DNA of 5,333 bases. It comes from Flavobacteriaceae bacterium. GTDB taxonomy: Bacteria > Bacteroidota > Bacteroidia > Flavobacteriales > Flavobacteriaceae. The stretch spans positions 1-5,333 of the forward strand of contig DAOVTF010000156.1 in the NCBI GenBank assembly GCA_030633225.1, given 5' to 3'. Each line of letters opens with the position of its first letter. Position 1 is the stretch's first letter. A program made the translations under genes and the position numbers. Of the stretch, positions 1 to 5,333 are shown piece by piece. The notes under the pieces were generated by a model that saw only the letters and a program-made list of their open reading frames with translations, ran no database searches and was not told where the DNA came from.

Positions 1-711
1 CTCGCTCAATAAAATTGCAGTTGCTGTTGCAACATTCAAACTTTCGGTATTTTGAGCTATACCAAATTGTGGGATTGTTATTGGTTTGTTGATGAAATTT
101 TGCGTTTCATAGCTTATTCCATTTGCTTCGTTACCCATAATCAATACAGCATGATTTGATAAAGTTGTTTTGTATACATTTTCTCCTTCTAATAATGCAC
201 CGTAAATAGGTCTGACTTCTTTTTTAAGAAATTGTTTTAAATCCGTGTAAACTATTGAAACACGAGATAAAGATCCCGTACTTGCTTGAACTACTTTTAG
301 GTTATAGCAATCAACCGTATTTATCGAACAAACTAACTGATCAACTGCAAACCAATCACAAAGTCTAATAATGGTTCCCAAATTACCCGGATCATTAATC
401 TCATCTAATATCAACGATATTCCTGTTGTTTTCACTTTTTCTTTTTCAGGAATTTCAAAAACTCCTAAAACTTGGTTTGGAGAACCAAACTCACTAATTT
501 TTCTTAATTCGTTTTCTGAAATAGTTTGTAGGTTTTCAATATTTAATTTGTTGTTATAATCTTCTGTACAAAATAATTTATGCAATTTAAAACTAGAGAA
601 AAGAAGCTCTTCAACAACTTTAATTCCCTCTGCAATGAATAATTTATGTTGTAAACGAAATTTTTTTTTCTTTAAACTATTTATTAATTTAATTTGATTT
701 TTGCTTAACAT
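1..711 (-). CDS. SpoU/TrmH-family RNA 2'-O-ribose methyltransferase (3' end cut by window edge)
   Basis: This enzyme is expected to transfer a methyl group from S-adenosylmethionine to a ribose 2'-OH in tRNA or rRNA, in the cytoplasm. Reading the minus strand from the ATG at 711-709 gives 237 codons with no stop before base 1. Residues 1-90 form the substrate-binding N-terminal part: a Lys-rich start (KKKKFRLQ, 14-21), then LFIAEGIKVVEEL (24-36), the usual 'xFxxEGxKxVxE' of this family. The SPOUT knot domain shows all three signature motifs: motif 1 DEINDPGNLGTIIR (103-116, with N110 and R116), motif 2 LIMGNEANGIS (190-200, with E195), and motif 3 IPQFG..ESLNVATA (213-230, with S224, N226 and A228). 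Family members are usually 240-270 residues, so only a short tail is missing. It is transcribed divergently from the Omp85 gene. The superfamily includes RlmB, TrmH and TsnR-like enzymes. The target nucleotide cannot be read from sequence, so I give no symbol. Confidence 0.93.
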   Translation of the reverse strand, partial: MLSKNQIKLINSLKKKKFRLQHKLFIAEGIKVVEELLFSSFKLHKLFCTEDYNNKLNIENLQTISENELRKISEFGSPNQVLGVFEIPEKEKVKTTGISLILDEINDPGNLGTIIRLCDWFAVDQLVCSINTVDCYNLKVVQASTGSLSRVSIVYTDLKQFLKKEVRPIYGALLEGENVYKTTLSNHAVLIMGNEANGISYETQNFINKPITIPQFGIAQNTESLNVATATAILLSE

Positions 712-730
712 GTAAATAATGTTACTTTTG
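700..730 (+). promoter_or_regulatory. Bacteroidota sigma-A-type promoter for the Omp85 lipoprotein gene
   Basis: TTTG at 700-703 and TACTTTTG at 723-730 are separated by 19 bases. This matches the known Bacteroidota consensus, TTTG then 19-21 bases then TAnnTTTG, in every defined position. Transcription would begin near 735-738, giving a leader of roughly 18 bases before the TTG at 755. The -33 box lies inside the first codons of the divergent methyltransferase gene. This is a motif match in very AT-rich DNA and has not been tested. Confidence 0.65.
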
Positions 731-754
731 AATTAGATTTAAAACATTGATTCT

Positions 755-817
755 TTGCCTCATTTCTTTACAAAAATACTATTCTTTGCGTTAATATTAG
801 CGTTAATAGTTTCGTGT
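755..817 (+). other. Lipoprotein signal peptide coding region (lipobox I-V-S-C)
   Basis: Codons 1-21 of the Omp85 gene encode a short N-region with one lysine (K7), about twelve hydrophobic residues, and I18-V19-S20-C21. This fits the signal peptidase II rule, in which an aliphatic residue stands at -3, a small residue at -1, and cysteine at +1. Cleavage before C21 would leave a lipidated periplasmic N-terminus ahead of the POTRA repeats. Proteobacterial TamA and BamA have a normal signal peptide without this cysteine. Confidence 0.8.
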
Positions 818-3280
818 AACACTACTAAATATGTTCCTGAAGACGAAAATCTACTTAAATCAAATACTATTTATGTTGATGATAAACAAAACAGAAAAGA
901 AGATCTTAATCAATTTTTAGTGCAAAAACCAATTCAAAGTGTGGCTGGCATGCCTTTATCTTTATATTTTTACAATTTTGGAGATCCTAATTTTGAGGAA
1001 ACATTTGAAGAATGGATGGTAAATAATTCAAAGAAGTATGAGAACTATAAAAACTTTTTTTCCGAAAAACAAACAAGGGTAATTTATAATTCAGATAAAA
1101 ACTTTAATAATTGGTTTTTAAATAAAGGACAAGCACCAATTATTTTTGATGAGGTGAAAACAACCAAATCAACTAAATCATTAAAAGATTATTTTATCTC
1201 GAAAGGCTATTTTGAAGCTAATGTGGTTTTTGAAAAAGAGCAATTAAAAGAAAAAGAAATAGGTATTAATTACAAAATAACTACCAACCAACAATACTAT
1301 ATTGATACAATTACTACAGAAATTGAATCTCATGTTTTAGATTCAATTTATCAATTACATAAAGATAAATCAATTATTAAAAAAGGCAACCCATTTGTTT
1401 TTGATGATTTTGAACAAGAAGAAATACGTTTAGTAACACTTTATAGAAATTCAGGAATTTATCATTATAAAAGTAATAGTTTAGGGTTTTGGACAGATTC
1501 TACTAAACAATCCTATAGAAAAAATGTATTGTTAAAAATTCCTGAAAGAATTACAAGTGTAAATGACAGTGCTGTTAAAATTCCTTATAAAGTTAAAAAA
1601 GTTACCGAAGTTAATGTTTATACTGATTTTTCTATAAAAAATTTAAATAAAAAATTTAAAGACTCTGTAACATATAATAACTATAATTTTTACAGTTATG
1701 GAAAAATGAAATTTAATCCAAAGCACTTGGTCAATTCACTTTTTATTACACCAAATGATTATTATAAAGATGCTGAAAAAAGTCTATCTCAAAATCATTT
1801 AAGAAATTTAAACTCTTTTTCTTCATCAATTGATATAAACTATATTGAAAAAAGTGGAGATTCTCTAACTGCCAATATATATTTAACTCCCCTAGATAAA
1901 TACTCCATCTCTTTTGATTTAGATGCCACTACTTCAAATATAAAACCATTTGGAATATTGGGTAAAACAACACTATTAGCAAGAAATCTTTTTAAAGGAT
2001 CTGAAACTCTTGAAATAGCATTTCAAGGTTCCTTTTTAAACGTGTCAAATGATGCCTCTAATAGCTCCAGTTTTTTTAATGCCTGGGAACTCATTTCAAG
2101 TGCCTCATTAAAATTTCCTCGCCTTTTGTTTCCAATAAACACTTCAGGAATTATACCTAAACATATGGCGCCTAAAACCGATATAAATGCTAGTTTAAGT
2201 GTTCAAAAAAATATCGGATTAGACAGGCAAACTATATCAGGTGGTATAGGGTATTCATGGAAAAGCACAAAAGAAAGGGGACACAGAATCGATCTTTTAA
2301 ATTTGCAATACATTAAAAATCTAAATATTGATAATTACTTTTTTATATATGATTCTGAATATGAGAAATTAAATAATGTGTCTATAGAAATTACTGGAAA
2401 TGAATTACCTGAAAATACTGTTGAAAACTACGATGCAATAAATGATGAGATGGACGAAATTTTAGATCCTGAAAATGGATTTGAAGACACTTATCCAGAA
2501 GATTTTGATACAGCTTCCGATGTAAATGAACGACAAGATATTTTAACTGAGAATGTAATGGTGCCTGTAATTTCATATTCATTTGTTTACAATACGAGAA
2601 AAAATATAAACGACAACAACTTTTCCTATTTTACAGCTAGATTTGTTTCTTCTGGAAATTTATCAACACTAATAGCGCCAAATAAAAATAGTGAAGGGCA
2701 AAAATTAATGTTTGGACTACCAATAGCTCAGTACTTTAAAACCGAATTTGAGTATAAAAAATATTGGGAATTAAGAAAGAATAATATCTTAGTTTTTCGA
2801 ACTTTTGTTGGTGCAGCTATACCATATGGAAACTCTAGTAGTATTCCATTTAGTAGAAGTTATAGTGCCGGTGGTAGTAATGAAATTAGAGCTTGGCGTA
2901 CATTCGATCTAGGTCCAGGAGCTGAACTGAACACTTTAGAATATAATGTGGCTACATTTAAAATTGTTACTAATTTAGAATATAGATTTAAGCTTACAAA
3001 TAAAATTTTTAGTGCTTTATTTATTGATGCAGGTAATATTTGGGATATTACCGATTCTAATCTTTACAGTGACGAAGGAAAATTAAATAGTTTTAATTCT
3101 TTAAAAAACACAGCTGTTGGTTCTGGAATTGGTTTACGATATAATTTCGGATTTTTAGTTTTTAGATTTGATACTGGATTCAAAACTTATGAACCGTATT
3201 TATTAAGGGATAATAAATGGTTTGTAAATTATAATTTTGGAAATGCCGTTTATAATATTGGGATTAATTATCCTTTCTAA
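755..3280 (+). CDS. tamL: TamA/BamA-family (Omp85) outer membrane lipoprotein, TamL-like
   Basis: This is an Omp85-superfamily barrel, probably the TamA-like subunit that helps insert or assemble outer membrane proteins. In Bacteroidota the TamA counterpart carries a lipobox and is called TamL. The N-terminus is a lipoprotein signal: K7, a hydrophobic stretch 8-19, then I-V-S-C with C21 as the lipidated cysteine, followed by the CNTTKYVPE opening common in this group. Residues about 30-380 look like several POTRA repeats; the clearest are 131-186 (ISKGYFEAN...INYKI), about 187-265, and 283-380. The beta-barrel covers about 382-841, with NLFKGSETLEI (411-421) in the first strands, a loop-6 region RSYSAGGSNEIRAWR (701-715), and a terminal phenylalanine typical of outer membrane barrels. 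The TTG at 755 is chosen because it keeps the signal peptide; a stop lies in frame at 740-742 and the next ATG (codon 66) would remove the signal. ATT at 746 is a less likely alternative. Residues 553-598 form an unusually acidic insert. No tamB follows, so the symbol rests on architecture alone; a generic BamA/TamA-family name is the safe alternative. Confidence 0.88.
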   Translation: MPHFFTKILFFALILALIVSCNTTKYVPEDENLLKSNTIYVDDKQNRKEDLNQFLVQKPIQSVAGMPLSLYFYNFGDPNFEETFEEWMVNNSKKYENYKNFFSEKQTRVIYNSDKNFNNWFLNKGQAPIIFDEVKTTKSTKSLKDYFISKGYFEANVVFEKEQLKEKEIGINYKITTNQQYYIDTITTEIESHVLDSIYQLHKDKSIIKKGNPFVFDDFEQEEIRLVTLYRNSGIYHYKSNSLGFWTDSTKQSYRKNVLLKIPERITSVNDSAVKIPYKVKKVTEVNVYTDFSIKNLNKKFKDSVTYNNYNFYSYGKMKFNPKHLVNSLFITPNDYYKDAEKSLSQNHLRNLNSFSSSIDINYIEKSGDSLTANIYLTPLDKYSISFDLDATTSNIKPFGILGKTTLLARNLFKGSETLEIAFQGSFLNVSNDASNSSSFFNAWELISSASLKFPRLLFPINTSGIIPKHMAPKTDINASLSVQKNIGLDRQTISGGIGYSWKSTKERGHRIDLLNLQYIKNLNIDNYFFIYDSEYEKLNNVSIEITGNELPENTVENYDAINDEMDEILDPENGFEDTYPEDFDTASDVNERQDILTENVMVPVISYSFVYNTRKNINDNNFSYFTARFVSSGNLSTLIAPNKNSEGQKLMFGLPIAQYFKTEFEYKKYWELRKNNILVFRTFVGAAIPYGNSSSIPFSRSYSAGGSNEIRAWRTFDLGPGAELNTLEYNVATFKIVTNLEYRFKLTNKIFSALFIDAGNIWDITDSNLYSDEGKLNSFNSLKNTAVGSGIGLRYNFGFLVFRFDTGFKTYEPYLLRDNKWFVNYNFGNAVYNIGINYPF

Positions 3281-3293
3281 TTTGTAATTTTCG

Positions 3294-3301
3294 TATTTTT
3301 G
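3294..3301 (+). promoter_or_regulatory. Candidate -7 promoter element for fbaA
   Basis: TATTTTTG fits the Bacteroidota -7 consensus TAnnTTTG and lies in the 52-base gap between the Omp85 gene and fbaA. It would place the transcript start near 3307 and give a leader of about 25 bases. I see no good TTG or TTTG box 19-21 bases upstream (only TTTC at 3274-3277), so the promoter is half supported. I see no hairpin terminator after the Omp85 stop, so read-through from the upstream promoter is also possible. Confidence 0.4.
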
Positions 3302-3332
3302 TCACTTAATTTTTCACTAAAATAGTTTTAAA

Positions 3333-4400
3333 ATGTCACAAAAAATAAAATCAGGAGTAGCTACAGGAAATACAGTTCAAGAAATCTTTAAATTGGCAAA
3401 AGAAAAGAATTTTGCATTACCAGCTGCAAATATTATTGGTTCAAGTTCAGCTAATGCGGTTTTAGAAACTGCTAAAGAATTAAACGCCCCGGTTATCATA
3501 CAGTTTTCAAATGGAGGAGCTCATTTTAATGCGGGAAAAGGATTAAGTAACGAAAATCAAAAAGCTGCTATTGTTGGTGCTATTGCTGGTGCAAAACATA
3601 TTCATGTTTTAGCAAAAGAATATGGTATTCCTGTAATTTTACATACTGACCATTGTGCAAAAAAATTATTACCATGGATTGATGGATTGCTAGATGCTGG
3701 CGAAGAGTTTTACAAACAAAATGGTGTTCCGCTATATAGTTCTCATATGATCGATCTTTCGGAAGAAACTTTAGAAGATAATATTGAAATTTCAAAAAGA
3801 TATCTAGAGCGAATGAGTAAAATAGATATGACACTTGAAATTGAATTAGGAATTACAGGTGGTGAAGAAGATGGAGTTGACAACACAGATGTTGATGTGT
3901 CAAAATTATATACACAACCTGAAGAAGTTGCATATGCATATGAAGAATTATTAAAGGTAAGTGATAAATTTACTATTGCAGCTTCCTTTGGAAATGTTCA
4001 TGGAGTTTACAAGCCAGGTAATGTAAAACTAACTCCAAAAATATTAGATAATTCACAAAAATATATTGAAAATAAATATAATACTGGTAAAAATCCGGTT
4101 GATTTTGTTTTCCATGGCGGATCAGGTTCTACTCTTGAAGAAATTAGAGAAGCCATTGGTTATGGTGTAATAAAAATGAATATTGATACCGATCTGCAAT
4201 ATGGATATATGACAGGTATAAGAGATTATATGAATAGTAAAAAAGACTATTTAAAAGGTCAGATAGGTAATCCTGATGGAGAAGATGCGCCAAACAAAAA
4301 ATATTATGACCCAAGAAAATGGGTTCGTGAAGGTGAAAATACTTTTAGAGCCAGACTAAAACAGGCTTTTGAAGATTTAAACAATGTCAACACCCTTTAA
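3333..4400 (+). CDS. fbaA: Class II fructose-bisphosphate aldolase
   Basis: This cytoplasmic metalloenzyme catalyses reversible cleavage of fructose 1,6-bisphosphate into dihydroxyacetone phosphate and glyceraldehyde 3-phosphate, in glycolysis and gluconeogenesis. The 355-residue product is close to the 359 residues of E. coli FbaA and aligns with it at a constant offset of three. Key residues are present: catalytic D106 and zinc ligand H107 in LHTDHCAKKLLPW (103-115), E171 in EIELGITGGEEDGVDN (169-184), zinc ligands H223 in NVHGVYKPGN (221-230) and H261 in VFHGGSGST (259-267), and the phosphate/substrate-binding NIDTD (283-287). The IELGxTGGEEDGVD stretch and the long C-terminal tail (NPDGEDAPNKKYYDPRKW, 303-320) indicate the class IIA, E. 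coli-like type rather than the shorter class IIB enzymes. The ATG at 3333 follows an A-rich stretch with no Shine-Dalgarno site, as is normal in this phylum, and gives the family's usual N-terminus. A strong terminator follows 4 bases after the stop codon. The function is secure. Confidence 0.97.
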   Translation: MSQKIKSGVATGNTVQEIFKLAKEKNFALPAANIIGSSSANAVLETAKELNAPVIIQFSNGGAHFNAGKGLSNENQKAAIVGAIAGAKHIHVLAKEYGIPVILHTDHCAKKLLPWIDGLLDAGEEFYKQNGVPLYSSHMIDLSEETLEDNIEISKRYLERMSKIDMTLEIELGITGGEEDGVDNTDVDVSKLYTQPEEVAYAYEELLKVSDKFTIAASFGNVHGVYKPGNVKLTPKILDNSQKYIENKYNTGKNPVDFVFHGGSGSTLEEIREAIGYGVIKMNIDTDLQYGYMTGIRDYMNSKKDYLKGQIGNPDGEDAPNKKYYDPRKWVREGENTFRARLKQAFEDLNNVNTL

Positions 4401-4404
4401 ATTT

Positions 4405-4445
4405 AATATGGTGAATTAATAAATAATTGATTCACCATATTTTTT
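4405..4445 (+). terminator. Intrinsic (Rho-independent) terminator of fbaA
   Basis: AATATGGTGAAT (4405-4416) and ATTCACCATATT (4430-4441) are perfect 12-base inverted arms. The stem can grow inward by one U-G pair and three A-U pairs (4417-4420 with 4426-4429), leaving a five-base AAATA loop. A run of six T covers 4440-4445, partly shared with the stem. The stem is long but AT-rich. It begins 4 bases after the fbaA stop and separates fbaA from accD. Confidence 0.85.
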
Positions 4446-4477
4446 ATAACTTGCCAAACTATTTTAATATTTAAAAC

Positions 4478-4500
4478 ATGTCACTTTTTGAAAATGACAT
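4478..4500 (+). promoter_or_regulatory. Interrupted palindrome upstream of accD, candidate operator
   Basis: ATGTCA at 4478-4483 and TGACAT at 4495-4500 are perfect inverted arms about a centre at 4489. Inside them TTT (4485-4487) pairs with AAA (4491-4493), so 9 of 11 paired positions match. If accD begins at 4517, this 23-base dyad sits 16 bases ahead of the start and contains a weak -7-like CTTTTTG (4484-4490), which is where a repressor site would be expected. If accD begins at 4478, it is coding sequence. No regulator can be named from this. Confidence 0.3.
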
Positions 4501-4516
4501 TATAAATAATGATGAT

Positions 4517-5333
4517 ATGAGTTCTTGGTTTAAAAGAAAAAATAAAGGGATTCAAACACCTACTGAAGAAAAAAAAGATGTTCCAAAAGGGTTGTGGTAT
4601 AAAACTCCTAGTGGAAAAGTAATTGATTCCGACGATCTAAAAGATCATTTATATGTAAGTCCTGAAGATGGTTATCATGTACGTATTGGAAGTGCAGAAT
4701 ATTTTGAAATATTATTTGATGATAATAAATTTAAGGAGTTAAACCCAGATATAGTTTCTAAAGACCCTCTTCGATTTACTGATACTAAGAAATATACTGA
4801 TAGGTTAAAAGAAGCAAAGAAAAAAACCAATCTTAAAGACGCAGTACGTACTGCAGTTGGTAAATCTTTTGGAAAAGATATTGTTATTGCTGCAATGGAT
4901 TTTGCTTTTATTGGCGGTTCAATGGGTAGCGTTGTTGGTGAAAAAATTGCCAGAGCGATTGATTATTCTATTAAAAAGAAAATACCTTTTTTAATGATAT
5001 CAAAATCAGGTGGTGCTCGAATGCAGGAGGCATCATTATCATTAATGCAATTGGTTAAAACCTCAGTAAAATTGGCTCAATTATCAGATTCAAAAATACC
5101 TTACATCTCCTTATGTACTGATCCAACTACTGGTGGTACAACTGCTTCATACGCAATGTTAGGCGATATTAATATTGCTGAACCTAATGCTTTGATTGCT
5201 TTTGCCGGCCCTCGAGTTGTGAAAGATACTACTGGAAAAGATTTACCAGAAGGGTTTCAACGATCTGAATTTTTATTGGAACATGGTTTTTTAGATAAAA
5301 TAGTTGAAAGAAAAAACTTGAAAAAACAAATTA
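4517..5333 (+). CDS. accD: Acetyl-CoA carboxylase carboxyltransferase, beta subunit (3' end cut by window edge)
   Basis: With AccA, this subunit transfers the carboxyl group from biotin on AccB to acetyl-CoA, forming malonyl-CoA, the first committed step of fatty acid synthesis. From 4517 there are 272 codons and one extra base before the window ends; about 10-30 residues are missing compared with the family length (E. coli 304). The crotonase-like core is complete in its motifs: [19 protein letters not shown] (127-145), [11 protein letters not shown] (162-172, an oxyanion-hole loop), [18 protein letters not shown] (200-217), and [22 protein letters not shown] (227-248, with G231-P232-R233). 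The N-terminal zinc-ribbon region (26-57) keeps the flanking pattern LWYK...VRIG but has no cysteine at any of the four ligand positions. I prefer the ATG at 4517 because flavobacterial AccD proteins start M(A/S)-WFKR; the in-frame ATG at 4478 would add 13 residues ([13 protein letters not shown]) not expected in the family. It is preceded by the fbaA terminator, so it probably has its own promoter. Confidence 0.94.
   Translation, partial: MSSWFKRKNKGIQTPTEEKKDVPKGLWYKTPSGKVIDSDDLKDHLYVSPEDGYHVRIGSAEYFEILFDDNKFKELNPDIVSKDPLRFTDTKKYTDRLKEAKKKTNLKDAVRTAVGKSFGKDIVIAAMDFAFIGGSMGSVVGEKIARAIDYSIKKKIPFLMISKSGGARMQEASLSLMQLVKTSVKLAQLSDSKIPYISLCTDPTTGGTTASYAMLGDINIAEPNALIAFAGPRVVKDTTGKDLPEGFQRSEFLLEHGFLDKIVERKNLKKQI

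Noticed and set aside
371..559. A 62-codon open frame on the plus strand.
   Set aside because: It lies entirely opposite the methyltransferase gene, which has clear SPOUT motifs. The product shows no domain and looks like an antisense shadow.
661..669. A run of nine T (nine A in the methyltransferase reading strand) near the gene start, as a possible slippage or phase-variation tract.
   Set aside because: It encodes the lysine-rich stretch normal at this place in the family, the frame is intact, and nothing else suggests switching. It is not a terminator, as there is no hairpin before it.
771..778. A minus-strand TATTTTTG that fits the -7 consensus and could drive the methyltransferase gene.
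   Set aside because: No TTG or TTTG box is found 19-21 bases upstream of it on that strand, and such 8-mers are common in AT-rich DNA.
2391..2582. A 63-codon open frame on the minus strand inside the Omp85 gene.
   Set aside because: It is antisense to the acidic loop, whose GAA/GAT codons give few stops on the opposite strand. Its product is a low-complexity His/Leu/Gln-rich string.
3580..3834. An 84-codon open frame on the minus strand inside fbaA.
   Set aside because: It is antisense to the conserved active-site region of the aldolase and has no recognisable features of its own.
1..5333. A hidden novel system (defence cassette, mobile element, repeat array or small RNA).
   Set aside because: The four genes fill nearly the whole window, all belong to known housekeeping families, and spacers are short. 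I saw no direct repeats, target-site duplications, tRNA-like folds or spacer arrays.

Overview
The window reads as an ordinary chromosomal housekeeping region from a low-GC member of the Bacteroidota, most likely the family Flavobacteriaceae. The reasons are the strongly AT-rich coding and spacer DNA, promoter elements of the Bacteroidota form (TTTG, about 19 bp, TAnnTTTG), the absence of purine-rich Shine-Dalgarno sites, a lipidated TamA-type Omp85 protein of the Bacteroidota kind, and an AccD whose N-terminus (MSSWFKR...) looks flavobacterial. I cannot name a genus from the sequence alone.

Layout from left to right. (1) Bases 1-711, minus strand: an RNA 2'-O-methyltransferase of the SpoU/TrmH superfamily, with its last few residues cut off by the left edge. 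(2) Bases 712-754: a 43-base divergent spacer. A well-matched Bacteroidota promoter for the rightward genes lies at 700-730, with its -33 box inside the start of the methyltransferase gene. (3) Bases 755-3280, plus strand: an 841-residue TamA/BamA-family outer membrane lipoprotein (TamL-like), which starts at TTG. (4) Bases 3333-4400, plus strand: class II fructose-bisphosphate aldolase (fbaA), with all metal-binding and catalytic residues present, followed by a strong intrinsic terminator at 4405-4445. (5) From 4517 (or 4478) to the right edge, plus strand: the carboxyltransferase beta subunit of acetyl-CoA carboxylase (accD), missing only its C-terminal end.

The genes do not form one pathway. 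The methyltransferase modifies RNA, the Omp85 protein works in outer membrane biogenesis, FbaA is central glycolysis/gluconeogenesis, and AccD supplies malonyl-CoA for fatty acids. The loosely shared theme is envelope and lipid supply plus core metabolism.

I found no mobile element, CRISPR array, tRNA or rRNA, and no convincing novel system. The points most worth a second look are: an AccD that has lost all four zinc-ribbon cysteines; a near-palindrome just upstream of the probable accD start that could be an operator; a roughly 45-residue very acidic insert in the Omp85 barrel; an IRAW sequence in place of the classical VRGF/Y motif of Omp85 proteins; and the TTG start of the lipoprotein gene. 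All gaps between genes are under 120 bases, so no long gene-free stretch exists.
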